DNA of 57,472 bases from Lachnospiraceae bacterium UBA7179. Its GTDB lineage: Bacteria > Bacillota > Clostridia > Lachnospirales > Lachnospiraceae. A program made the position numbers and the translations under genes. This document shows, piece after piece, positions 8,756-17,123 of the stretch. The DNA lies in contig DKVL01000050.1 of assembly GCA_002491195.1 (NCBI GenBank), positions 15,780 through 73,251 of the forward strand, given 5' to 3'. Each line of letters begins with the position of its first letter. The first letter of the stretch is position 1. The notes below the pieces were generated by a model that was not told where the DNA came from, ran no database searches, and saw only the letters and a program-made list of their open reading frames with translations.

Positions 8756-8783
8756 CCATTATTATGCAAGTAGGGGTGACAAC

Positions 8784-10052
8784 ATGATTAAAAAAGAAAT
8801 GATTGCCATGCTTTTGGCAGGTGGACAGGGCTCGAGACTGGGTGTCCTGACATCGAAAATGGCAAAGCCGGCCGTTGCTTTTGGAGGAAAATACCGAATC
8901 ATCGATTTTCCGCTGAGCAACTGTATTAATTCCGGTATCGACACAGTCGGAGTGCTTACACAGTATCAGCCGTTGAAACTGAATACGCATATCGGCATCG
9001 GTATCCCCTGGGATCTGGACCGAAATGTCGGCGGCGTGACCGTATTACCGCCTTATGAGAAGAGCAGTGAGAGTGAATGGTACACTGGAACTGCCAACGC
9101 TATTTTTCAGAATCTTGAGTATATGGAGAATTATAACCCTGATTATGTGCTGATTCTCTCGGGGGATCATATCTACAAGATGGACTATGAAGTGATGCTC
9201 GACTTCCACAAGGAGAGCGGTTCGGAAGTGACGATCGCATCAATGCCAGTTCCGCTTGATGAAGCGAAACGCTTTGGCATTGTCATTACAGATGAGAACA
9301 AGAAGATTATCGATTTTGAAGAGAAACCAGAGAACCCGCGGAGCAATCTGGCATCCATGGGAATTTACATATTTAATTGGAAAACACTCAAAGAGGCTTT
9401 GATTGCTAAGGCAGATCAGCCTGCGCTTGATTTTGGGAAACATGTCATTCCGTATTGCCATGAAAAGGGCTGCCCAATGTATTCTTATGAATTTAACGGA
9501 TATTGGAAGGATGTCGGAACGCTGAGTTCTTATTGGGAAGCAAACATGGAGCTGATCGATATTGTGCCGGAGTTTAATCTCTATGAGGAATATTGGAAGA
9601 TTTACACAAAGAGCGAGGTCCTGCCACCCCAGTATATCGCAGCGGACAGTGTCGTTGAGCGTAGTATCATCGGCGAAGGCTCGGAAATTTATGGACAGGT
9701 CTACAATTCCGTCATTGGCTGCGGTGTTGTTGTCGGTGAGGGAACTGTTGTGCGCAACTCCATTATCATGAACCAGACTCAGATCGGTAACCGGTGCACG
9801 ATTGAAAAGGCGATCATAGACGAGGACTCACGGGTGGGCAACGAGACACAGATCGGAACGCTCCCGGAGAAGGAAAATGATACGAGGCCTGATATATATA
9901 ACAGCGGGCTTGTCACAATCGGTGAAAAGTCGATCATTCCCGCCAATGTTAAGATCGGCAAAAATGCAGTCGTCTTTGGTGAAACTGTGGATTCTGATTA
10001 TCCAAACGGTGTATTGGACAGTGGCAAGACATTGATAAAGGTGGGAGATTGA
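8784..10052 (+). CDS. glgC: Glucose-1-phosphate adenylyltransferase
   Basis: GlgC makes ADP-glucose from glucose 1-phosphate and ATP, the committed step of bacterial glycogen synthesis. The nucleotidyltransferase signature LLAGGQGSRLG is at residues 10-20, the conserved segments GTANAIFQN and LSGDHIYKMDY follow, and the C-terminal left-handed beta-helix has repeated SIIGEGSEI / SVIGCGVVVGEGTVV-type hexapeptides. The 422-residue length is typical. It overlaps the glgD reading frame closely and is clearly co-transcribed with it, as in Bacillus and clostridia, where GlgD modulates GlgC. No glycogen synthase gene is in this window. Confidence 0.97.
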   Translation: MIKKEMIAMLLAGGQGSRLGVLTSKMAKPAVAFGGKYRIIDFPLSNCINSGIDTVGVLTQYQPLKLNTHIGIGIPWDLDRNVGGVTVLPPYEKSSESEWYTGTANAIFQNLEYMENYNPDYVLILSGDHIYKMDYEVMLDFHKESGSEVTIASMPVPLDEAKRFGIVITDENKKIIDFEEKPENPRSNLASMGIYIFNWKTLKEALIAKADQPALDFGKHVIPYCHEKGCPMYSYEFNGYWKDVGTLSSYWEANMELIDIVPEFNLYEEYWKIYTKSEVLPPQYIAADSVVERSIIGEGSEIYGQVYNSVIGCGVVVGEGTVVRNSIIMNQTQIGNRCTIEKAIIDEDSRVGNETQIGTLPEKENDTRPDIYNSGLVTIGEKSIIPANVKIGKNAVVFGETVDSDYPNGVLDSGKTLIKVGD

Positions 10053-10054
10053 GT

Positions 10055-11173
10055 ATGAGAGCATTAGGAATTGTATTAGCTGGCGGAAACAGCAGGAAGA
10101 TGGGGGCGCTTTCCCACAAGAGAGCGATCTCAGCGATGCCGATCGCAGGCAGTTATAGAAGTATTGATTTTGTATTGAGCAATATGTCCAATTCGCACAT
10201 TCAGAAGGTTGCGGTGATCACGCAGTATAATTCGAGAAGTCTTCATGAGCACTTAAGTTCATCGAAGTGGTGGGATTTTGGACGAAAGCAGGGAGGTCTG
10301 TATACCTTTACACCGACGGTCACACCTGACAACAGCAACTGGTATCAGGGAACTGCGGACAGTATTTATCAGAATCTCTTATTCTTAAAAAGAAGCCATG
10401 AACCATATGTAGTCATCGCCACAGGCGATTGTGTCTACAAGATGGATTTCAATAAAGTATTGGAGTATCACATTGCAAAGAAGGCGGACATCACTGTTGT
10501 GGTGAAAGAGATGCCAGAGGATGCGGATGTGGATCGATACGGCGTTGTCAGAATGAATGACGATGGACGGATCGAGGAGTTCGAGGAGAAGCCCATGGTG
10601 GCACGGTCAAAGACGGTGTCGTGCGGGATCTATGTGATCAGACGCCGACAGCTCATCGAACTGATAGAAAAGAGCGCTGAGGAGGGAAGGCACGATCTCG
10701 TGCAGGACATCCTGATACGCTATAAAGATGTAAAGCGGATATACGGTTACAGGATCGAGTCCTATTGGAGAAATATCGCGACAGTTGAGGATTATTACGG
10801 TACGAATATGGATTTCCTCAAGAAAGACATCCGCGATTATTTCTTCAAGCAGTATCCCGACGTATATTCCAAGGTTGACGACTTGCCGCCTGCAAAGTAT
10901 AATCCGGGGGCACAGGTTCGAAACAGCCTGATCTCGAGCGGCTGTATTGTAAATGGAACAGTGGAGAATTCTATTTTGTTCAAGGAGGTTTTTGTCGGCA
11001 ACAATTGTACCATTAAAAACTCCATCATTTTAAATGATGTGTATCTAGGCGATAACACCCACATTGAAAATTGTATAGTAGAGAGCCGCGATACTATTCG
11101 AGCAAACTCACACCACGTCGGGGAGACCGGCATTAAAGTTGTGGTAGAGAAAAATGAGAGGTATGTTTTATAA
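10055..11173 (+). CDS. glgD: Glucose-1-phosphate adenylyltransferase subunit GlgD
   Basis: GlgD is the second, GlgC-like subunit of ADP-glucose pyrophosphorylase in Firmicutes and has mainly a regulatory role. The N-terminal signature is degenerate (LAGGNSRKMGAL instead of GGQGSRL), as expected for GlgD. GTADSIYQN and ATGDCVYKMDF replace the corresponding GlgC catalytic segments. A C-terminal hexapeptide-repeat region ends the 372-residue protein. A TTG at 10049 would allow overlap with the glgC stop (10050-10052), but the ATG at 10055 has GTGGGAG seven bases upstream and gives the usual MRALGIVLAGG start. Confidence 0.95.
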   Translation: MRALGIVLAGGNSRKMGALSHKRAISAMPIAGSYRSIDFVLSNMSNSHIQKVAVITQYNSRSLHEHLSSSKWWDFGRKQGGLYTFTPTVTPDNSNWYQGTADSIYQNLLFLKRSHEPYVVIATGDCVYKMDFNKVLEYHIAKKADITVVVKEMPEDADVDRYGVVRMNDDGRIEEFEEKPMVARSKTVSCGIYVIRRRQLIELIEKSAEEGRHDLVQDILIRYKDVKRIYGYRIESYWRNIATVEDYYGTNMDFLKKDIRDYFFKQYPDVYSKVDDLPPAKYNPGAQVRNSLISSGCIVNGTVENSILFKEVFVGNNCTIKNSIILNDVYLGDNTHIENCIVESRDTIRANSHHVGETGIKVVVEKNERYVL

Positions 11174-11212
11174 CAAAAAGAAATCAATGACTTGCAAAAG
11201 GGGGACAAAAGA

Positions 11213-11494
11213 ATGAGAATAACAGATGTTCGCGTTCGAAAAATTACAAAAGACGGAAAAATGAAAGCAGTAGTTTCTATTACGATCGATGATGAATTTG
11301 TAGTTCATGACATCAAGGTGATCGAGGGTGAAAAAGGTCTTTTCATCGCGATGCCAAGCAAGAAATCTGCAGACGGTGAGTACAGGGATATTGCTCATCC
11401 AATTAATTCTAACACAAGGGATACGATTCAGAAGACAATTCTTGAAAGCTATGAGAAGGCATTGTTAGAGCCGGACGAGGAAGTAGTTTCTTAG
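11213..11494 (+). CDS. spoVG: Septation/sporulation regulator SpoVG
   Basis: SpoVG is a small RNA- and DNA-binding regulator that affects septation, sporulation and envelope genes in Firmicutes. The 93-residue protein starts MRITDVRVRK, which matches the family N terminus, and has the conserved IDDEFVVHDIKVIEGEKG and FIAMPSKK segments. An upstream in-frame ATG at 11192 lies before the GGGGG ribosome site (11200-11204), so 11213 is preferred. The gene follows glgD by 39 bases and has its own terminator, so it may be partly co-transcribed with glgCD. Confidence 0.95.
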   Translation: MRITDVRVRKITKDGKMKAVVSITIDDEFVVHDIKVIEGEKGLFIAMPSKKSADGEYRDIAHPINSNTRDTIQKTILESYEKALLEPDEEVVS

Positions 11495-11520
11495 AGTATT
11501 ATTGTATAAAATGTGGGTAA

Positions 11521-11551
11521 AAAGCCATCCGTTCATAGCGGGTGGTTTTTT
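11521..11551 (+). terminator. spoVG terminator
   Basis: AAGCCATCCG (11522-11531) pairs with CGGGTGGTTT (11539-11548) with wobble pairs around a 7-nt loop and runs into a T-tract. It lies 27 bases after the spoVG stop codon. Confidence 0.8.
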
Positions 11552-11680
11552 GTCTGATAGGAATGGAGGTCAATTTGGTTTGGACGCAAATCTTTCGATG
11601 TTCGGCTTGAAAGCAGACCGTATGTGTGATATGCTGATTTTGGTGTAATTGGAAATCGTATGCTGCAGGAGGGGAGAATA

Positions 11681-12271
11681 ATGTATCAGGAGACAGAAAA
11701 GTTTGAGAAGTATGGGAAGTATTTTGCAATTTGTGTAGGAGGTTCATTGCTTGTTCCTTTTTTGATCTCACTGGGGATGCAAGTTGTCTATGGAAGTTTT
11801 GAAATCGTAAGTTTCCTGTCCATAGCTATTGTGTTCATGATCCCGGTGATTATTGTGTTGATCTTGGTAATAGGGAATGGGATAGTTCTTAAGAATTTGG
11901 TGAGAGGCACGGCAAAGAAAATCGGGGAACTTCCGTATCATTTTTATGATTCTATTGAGGGGGAGGCAAACGGCAGTACGCTGTTTATTGATACAGGGTG
12001 CGGAATGATCGCTTACATATCTGCTTATAATCCGTTCAAAATTCAGGTTTTTAAGGCGTCCCGGGTGGACAGGGTGAAAAAGGTGGCGTCAGCGATGACT
12101 GGAATCCGGTTTGTATTCTATCTGGATGGCAAGAAGGTCAGCTTGTTCACGGCGGCCATTGACGATCATGTGATATACAGTAATTCCGAGGAGGGAAGGC
12201 AGGCTGCAGCCGAGGCGGATAAGTATGTCTCACTTCTGCTAGAGGCGAAACGTGTAGCAGAAGGAAACTGA
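11681..12271 (+). CDS. Two-pass membrane protein of unknown function
   Basis: This 196-residue protein is not one I recognise. Two hydrophobic segments are clear, at about residues 17-37 (ICVGGSLLVPFLISLGMQVV) and 42-66, followed by a soluble domain of about 130 residues with mixed alpha/beta character and charged ends. The N terminus is charged and has no signal cleavage site. The start at 11681 has a strong AGGAGGGG site at 11668-11675; an in-frame ATG at 11660 precedes that site and is unlikely. It stands between the spoVG terminator and a hairpin repeat, so it is probably a single-gene unit. No function is proposed. Confidence 0.7.
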   Translation: MYQETEKFEKYGKYFAICVGGSLLVPFLISLGMQVVYGSFEIVSFLSIAIVFMIPVIIVLILVIGNGIVLKNLVRGTAKKIGELPYHFYDSIEGEANGSTLFIDTGCGMIAYISAYNPFKIQVFKASRVDRVKKVASAMTGIRFVFYLDGKKVSLFTAAIDDHVIYSNSEEGRQAAAEADKYVSLLLEAKRVAEGN

Positions 12272-12303
12272 GGAAAGCAGATCGATCAGTAGGTGTTTTG
12301 TTG

Positions 12304-12356
12304 GGAACTGTAAATAAATAACAAGTCAAAAGGATGAGTTATTTATTTACAGTTCC
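12304..12356. repeat. Perfect 19-bp hairpin repeat
   Basis: GGAACTGTAAATAAATAAC (12304-12322) and its exact complement (12338-12356) flank a 15-nt loop. The right arm continues into TTAT, making the 12-mer ACAGTTCCTTAT at 12349-12360, which also occurs at 12530 and 23801. No T-tract follows, so a simple terminator is unlikely. The arms resemble the 8693-8755 element in ends, loop length and intergenic placement. Confidence 0.75.
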
Positions 12357-12388
12357 TTATGTTGTACTGCAGGGAGGAATTGGATAAA

Positions 12389-12529
12389 ATGGAAGGTTCA
12401 AATTGCGATACTTGTGCATATAATGTATATGACGAGGAAGATGCGTGTTATTGCTGTGAAGTCAATATGGACGAGGATGATCTGGTGCGTGTGATGGAGG
12501 CACATTACAGGAATTGTCCCAGGAACTGA
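12389..12529 (+). CDS. Small Cys-rich protein (DUF6472-like)
   Basis: This 46-residue ORF starts 11 bases after a GGAGG ribosome site (12373-12377) and encodes a compact acidic protein with Cys6, Cys9, Cys20, Cys22, Cys23 and Cys43. The CDTCAYNVYDEEDACYCC segment looks like a metal-binding knuckle. It resembles small Cys-rich proteins annotated in Lachnospiraceae, which I recall as DUF6472, but I could not check this. Codon use and the ribosome site argue for a real gene despite its size. The stop codon lies inside the palindrome at 12521-12541. Its role is unknown; zinc or iron-sulfur binding is inference from the Cys pattern. Confidence 0.7.
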   Translation: MEGSNCDTCAYNVYDEEDACYCCEVNMDEDDLVRVMEAHYRNCPRN

Positions 12530-12541
12530 ACAGTTCCTTAT
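12521..12541. repeat. Short GGAACTG/CAGTTCC palindrome with shared 12-mer
   Basis: GGAACTG (12522-12528) and CAGTTCC (12531-12537) are perfect complements separated by two bases and overlap the stop codon of the small Cys-rich gene. ACAGTTCCTTAT (12530-12541) repeats exactly the end of the hairpin at 12349-12360. It looks like a shortened copy or the terminal core of that repeat family. Confidence 0.5.
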
Positions 12542-12698
12542 TATAGAAACGGGGACGAGTATGCGGTGGTTAAGAGACAGATTTAAACGAGTGATACAGT
12601 TCTGGGACAGCATGGGGGAAATGTACAAAATAGGAAATGGTAAAGCAACAGGAACAAAAAACAGAAAAAGCGTAGAAATCAGGACAGGAGATCAAAAG

Positions 12699-13310
12699 AT
12701 GGTTATCATAGCAGGACTGGGAAATCCCACGAGGGAATATGAGAATACAAGGCACAATATCGGATTTATGGCAATCGATGCGCTTGCGGACAAGTATAAC
12801 ATCAGCGTGATGGACTGTAAACACAAGGCACTGATTGGAAAAGGTGTGATCAATGGCACAAAGGTAGTGCTGGTGAAACCGCTCACGTACATGAACCTGA
12901 GCGGTGAGGCGGTCCGCGCGGTGGTGGATTATTACAAGGTGGATGCAGCGAGTGAGTTGATCGTGATCTACGATGACATCAGTCTTGATGTCGGGCAGCT
13001 GCGGATCCGCAAGAAAGGCAGTGCAGGCGGACACAATGGCATCAAGAATATTATTGCCAATCTGGGAGACGACACGTTTCTGCGCATCAAGATCGGTGTT
13101 GGTGAGAAACCAAAAGGCTACGATCTGGCAGACTATGTGCTTGGACATTTCAGCAAGGAGGAGCTGGAAGTGATGAAGGACAGTCTTGAGAAAGTAGACG
13201 GAGCAGTGAACCTGATGCTCGAAGATGAGGTTGACATGGCGATGAACAGATACAATGTGAAAAATAATTTGAAGGATGCCACGGCACAGAATACAAAATT
13301 GAATGTATAA
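12699..13310 (+). CDS. pth: Peptidyl-tRNA hydrolase
   Basis: Pth releases peptides from prematurely dropped peptidyl-tRNAs so that the tRNA can be reused. The N-terminal AGLGNPTREYENTRHNIGF contains the catalytic-site residues (Asn10 and His20 in E. coli numbering), and KPLTYMNLSGEAV, YDDISLDVG and GSAGGHNGIKN match conserved segments. From the ATG at 12699 the protein is 203 residues, close to the usual 185-200. The open frame continues upstream to an ATG at 12561, adding 46 basic residues, but family members start at this methionine and CAGGAG lies 8 bases upstream. mfd follows, the same order as in many Firmicutes. Confidence 0.95.
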   Translation: MVIIAGLGNPTREYENTRHNIGFMAIDALADKYNISVMDCKHKALIGKGVINGTKVVLVKPLTYMNLSGEAVRAVVDYYKVDAASELIVIYDDISLDVGQLRIRKKGSAGGHNGIKNIIANLGDDTFLRIKIGVGEKPKGYDLADYVLGHFSKEELEVMKDSLEKVDGAVNLMLEDEVDMAMNRYNVKNNLKDATAQNTKLNV

Positions 13311-13373
13311 GTTCAGTATAATGAATCAGTAAGGCATCGATAGGATTCGTGTAGATATGGAGGACAACCAATT

Positions 13374-16300
13374 GTGAACACATTATTGGCACCGCTCAGG
13401 GAGCTTGGCGAGTACGAGGGGATTACAAAAGCATTGGACAATAAAGGCGGAACGGCGAGTGTAAGCGGCTGCGTGGATTCCCAGAAGCTTCATATGATAT
13501 TTGGCACAGATAAGGATTACGATGTAAAGTTGATCGTGACCTACAGTGATATTAAGGCGAGGGAACTTTTGGAGGACTGCCGCCTGTATTGCCGCGATTC
13601 GTATTTCTATCCGGCCAAAGATCTGATCTTTTATCAGGCGGATGTGCATGGCAACCAGCTTGTAAAGGAGCGTATAGAAGTGCAGAGAAAGCTGCTCGAG
13701 GTCTACCCGGAGGGCAATCCGGTCACGATCGTCACGACCTTTGCCGCCCTGATGGCGCATCAGATTCCGCTGTCTGTACTGGAGGACAATGTCATCTGCA
13801 TCGGCAGGGACAGCATCGTCGAAGAGCAGGCGCTTGCGCGGAAACTTGTGGCGATGGGGTATGAGAAAAATGATCAGGTGGAGGCGCCGGGACAGTTTTC
13901 AATACGCGGGGGAATCGTTGATGTTTTTGACCTGACTTCGGAGAATCCTGTCCGCATTGAACTGTGGGGGGACGAGATCGAGTCCATTCGTACCTTTGAT
14001 GTCTTAAGTCAGCGTTCTATAGAGGAAAATATGACACAAGTGTCAATTTATCCGGCAGCCGAGCTGATCTTGTCACAGTCTGTACTTGACGGAGGTTTTT
14101 ACAAGATTGAGAAAGACTGTAGGACGCAGGCCAAACGTTTCCGGGAACAGACAAAGCCGGAGGAAGCGCATCGGCTGGAGACAACAGTGAAGGACTTACG
14201 GGAGCAGGTGACGCAATTTCAGAATCTTGTGAACCTTGACAGCTATATCAATTACTTTTATGAGGATACCATTTCCTTTATTGATTTCTTACAAAACAGA
14301 AACTGCTGTATCTATCTTGATGAGCCGCTTCGGATCGAGGAGCACGCGCGGGCTGTGGAGCTGGAGTTTCGGGAGAGTATGGCAAACAGGGTGGAGAAGG
14401 GGTATATCCTGCCTGGACAGATGGGGGTGCTTTTTTCCGTGCAGGAGACGATGGCGAAGCTGGAGGAGGAACGTATTCTTGCGCTTTCCACGATGGAGAT
14501 CAAAGGTTTTGGCATCAAGTTTACAAACCGTTTTGCCATCAATACCAGAAACATCTCTTCTTATAATAATAGCTTTGCAGAACTTGTGAAGGACCTGAAC
14601 CATTTTAAGAAACAGGGATATCGGGTGTTGCTGCTGTCCGCGTCTGCAACGCGCGCAAAACGCCTTGCCGCAGACCTCATGGACGAGGGACTTCTCGCCT
14701 TTTATTCGGAAGACTCGGACAGAGTTTTACAACCGGGGGAGATTATGACATATCATGGTTCTGTCCTGAAGGGATTTGAGTACCCGCTGTTAAAGTTTGT
14801 CGTGATCTCTGAGACGGACATTTTTGGCAGGCAGCAGCGCAAAAAGAAGAAAAAGAATTATGAGGGACAGAAGATCCAGAACTTTTCAGACTTAAAGGTC
14901 GGGGATTACGTTGTCCATGAGAATCATGGTCTTGGCGTTTATAAAGGGATTGAGAAGGTCGAGGTAGACAAGGTTGTGAAGGATTACATCAAGATTGAGT
15001 ACCGTGACGGCGGCAATCTGTATGTCCTTGCAACAGGACTCGACGTGATTCAGAAATACGCCTCCTCTGATGCGGCAAAAAAGCCCAAATTAAACAAGCT
15101 TGGCACACAGGAGTGGGTGAAGACAAAGTCAAGAGTAAAGACTGCAGTCAATGAGATCGCAAAAGATCTCGTGGAGCTGTATGCCATCCGGCAGCAGAAA
15201 CAGGGATTTGTCTTTAGCAAAGATACAGTGTGGCAGCAGGAGTTTGAGGAGATGTTTCCGTTTGAGGAGACCGGAGACCAGCTGCTGGCCATCGAGGCGA
15301 CAAAAAGCGACATGGAGAGCCCGCGCATCATGGACCGGCTGATCTGCGGCGATGTAGGGTATGGGAAAACGGAGATTGCTATACGCGCTGCATTCAAGGC
15401 TGTTCAGGACGGCAAGCAGGTCGCGTATCTCGTGCCTACGACGATCCTGGCACAACAGCACTACAATACATTTCTGCAGCGCATGAAAGATTTTCCGGTG
15501 CGCGTGGAAATGCTGTCGCGGTTTCGAACTGCGGGCGAGATGAAAAAGACGATTGAGGGGCTGAAAAAAGGCCTGGTGGACATTGTCATCGGCACACACA
15601 GATTGTTGTCCGCAGATGTGCAGTACAAGGATCTGGGACTTTTGATCGTCGACGAGGAGCAGCGATTCGGCGTGCGCCACAAGGAGAAGATCAAACAGAT
15701 CAAAGAGGATGTAGATGTGCTGACGCTGACGGCGACACCGATTCCGCGGACGCTGCACATGAGCCTTGTGGGAATCCGGGACATGAGCGTCCTGGAGGAA
15801 GCGCCGGGAGAACGCCAGCCGATCCAGACGTATGTTATGGAGTACAATGAGGAGATGGTACGCGAGGCGATCGTGCGTGAGTTGTCCAGACAGGGACAGG
15901 TTTATTATGTGTACAATCGCATCAACAACATTGAGGAGATCACCAATCAGGTAGCGCGCCTTGTGCCAGAGGCAGTCGTTGCATTTGCGCATGGGCAGAT
16001 GAAAGAGCATGAATTGGAGAAGATCATGTTCCAGTTTATAGGCGGTGAGATTGATGTGCTGGTGGCAACAACAATTATTGAGACAGGTCTGGATATCTCG
16101 AATGTCAATACCATGATCATTCATGATTCCGACGCGATGGGGTTATCGCAGCTCTACCAGCTGCGCGGGCGTGTGGGACGATCCAATCGCACTTCCTATG
16201 CGTTTCTAATGTACAAAAAAGATAAGATGCTCAAGGAAGTTGCGGAGAAACGTCTGCAGGCGATCCGGGAATTTACAGACCTGGGAAGCGGGTTTAAGAT

Positions 16301-16922
16301 TGCCATGAGAGACCTTGAGATCAGAGGGGCGGGAAATCTTCTGGGTGAGCGTCAGCATGGGCATATGGAGGCAGTCGGCTATGACCTTTACTGCAAGATG
16401 CTCAATGAGGCAGTCAAGACATTAAAAGGAATCAAAAAAGTGGATGCGGACTTTGGAACCTATGTCGATATGGATGTCGATGCCTTTATTCCGCCGGAAT
16501 ATATCGTGAATGAAGTCCAGAAACTTGATATCTACAAGCGCATCGCAAGCCTTGAGAACGAAGCGGAGTGTGATGACATGAGAAAGGAGCTGAAAGATCG
16601 TTTCGGAAATGTCCCCAAATCGGTTGAAAATCTGATACAGATATCTTTGATACGCGTGACAGCACACAAGCGGTATGTGACAGAGATCAAGGGAAAAGTA
16701 GGCCAGATCACATTTTTCATGGAACCCTATGCGCCTGTCCATGTCGAGCGTCTTCCTGATTTGATGGCAAAGTACAAGGGCGTTTTGGAATTCTCTGCAA
16801 AAGGGACACCGAATTTCGTGCTAAAATACAAAAAAAATGGTTTAATAGAGAAAGAGGCAGAGCTCATGATGGTGCATACAGGCAAATTGCTGGCGGATAT
16901 GGCAGTACTGTACGATGACTGA
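13374..16922 (+). CDS. mfd: Transcription-repair coupling factor
   Basis: Mfd removes RNA polymerase stalled at DNA lesions and recruits the UvrABC excision machinery. Domains in order are the UvrB-like N-terminal modules (1-350), the RNA polymerase-interacting domain with VGDYVVHENHGLGVYKGIE near residue 510, the RecG-like helicase domains with Walker A GDVGYGKT at 658-665 and the DEEQ box near 760, GRVGRSNRTSYA in motif VI, and a C-terminal TRCF domain. At 1182 residues it is full length. The start is GTG at 13374, ten bases after GGAG; no ATG lies close by. It follows pth by 63 bases. Confidence 0.97.
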   Translation: MNTLLAPLRELGEYEGITKALDNKGGTASVSGCVDSQKLHMIFGTDKDYDVKLIVTYSDIKARELLEDCRLYCRDSYFYPAKDLIFYQADVHGNQLVKERIEVQRKLLEVYPEGNPVTIVTTFAALMAHQIPLSVLEDNVICIGRDSIVEEQALARKLVAMGYEKNDQVEAPGQFSIRGGIVDVFDLTSENPVRIELWGDEIESIRTFDVLSQRSIEENMTQVSIYPAAELILSQSVLDGGFYKIEKDCRTQAKRFREQTKPEEAHRLETTVKDLREQVTQFQNLVNLDSYINYFYEDTISFIDFLQNRNCCIYLDEPLRIEEHARAVELEFRESMANRVEKGYILPGQMGVLFSVQETMAKLEEERILALSTMEIKGFGIKFTNRFAINTRNISSYNNSFAELVKDLNHFKKQGYRVLLLSASATRAKRLAADLMDEGLLAFYSEDSDRVLQPGEIMTYHGSVLKGFEYPLLKFVVISETDIFGRQQRKKKKKNYEGQKIQNFSDLKVGDYVVHENHGLGVYKGIEKVEVDKVVKDYIKIEYRDGGNLYVLATGLDVIQKYASSDAAKKPKLNKLGTQEWVKTKSRVKTAVNEIAKDLVELYAIRQQKQGFVFSKDTVWQQEFEEMFPFEETGDQLLAIEATKSDMESPRIMDRLICGDVGYGKTEIAIRAAFKAVQDGKQVAYLVPTTILAQQHYNTFLQRMKDFPVRVEMLSRFRTAGEMKKTIEGLKKGLVDIVIGTHRLLSADVQYKDLGLLIVDEEQRFGVRHKEKIKQIKEDVDVLTLTATPIPRTLHMSLVGIRDMSVLEEAPGERQPIQTYVMEYNEEMVREAIVRELSRQGQVYYVYNRINNIEEITNQVARLVPEAVVAFAHGQMKEHELEKIMFQFIGGEIDVLVATTIIETGLDISNVNTMIIHDSDAMGLSQLYQLRGRVGRSNRTSYAFLMYKKDKMLKEVAEKRLQAIREFTDLGSGFKIAMRDLEIRGAGNLLGERQHGHMEAVGYDLYCKMLNEAVKTLKGIKKVDADFGTYVDMDVDAFIPPEYIVNEVQKLDIYKRIASLENEAECDDMRKELKDRFGNVPKSVENLIQISLIRVTAHKRYVTEIKGKVGQITFFMEPYAPVHVERLPDLMAKYKGVLEFSAKGTPNFVLKYKKNGLIEKEAELMMVHTGKLLADMAVLYDD

Positions 16923-16973
16923 AAACAGGATAAGAAGGTGCAGGGGGAAAGGGTTTATTCTGAAAAGACAAAA

Positions 16974-17068
16974 AGTGTACCGACCACTTGTAAATAATGG
17001 TCAGTACACTGGTTTCTGTTTAAATAAGTATAAAAATCAAGAGCGGCAACCTCTATAATAAATTATAG
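16974..17068. terminator. Hairpins between mfd and the Abi-like gene
   Basis: Two inverted repeats lie between these convergent genes. AGTGTACCGACCA (16974-16986) pairs with TGGTCAGTACACT (16998-17010) with one mismatch. A second, perfect repeat is CTATAAT/ATTATAG (17053-17059 and 17062-17068). Neither has a strong T-tract, so termination is likely but not certain. Confidence 0.5.
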
Positions 17069-17123
17069 ATTATGCCACTCCTTCCAAAGAGTTTTCTCTT
17101 TCAATTCTGATATAATTATATGC

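Larger units (their letters stand above)
8464..8783. other. Divergent intergenic region murC/glgC
   Basis: This 320-bp gap holds no gene. It carries the murC upstream region, an operator-like palindrome with a -10 element for glgCD (8625-8663), and a large hairpin repeat (8693-8755) that lies in the predicted glgC leader. The ribosome site AGGGGTG precedes the glgC ATG at 8784. Confidence 0.7.

Noticed and set aside
12561..12698. N-terminal extension of pth as part of the protein
   Set aside because: It would add 46 basic residues not seen in the family; the ATG at 12699 has a better ribosome site and gives the family start.
15129..16124. 331-codon antisense ORF within mfd
   Set aside because: It lies opposite highly conserved helicase motifs and shows no recognisable domain, so it is a shadow of the coding strand.
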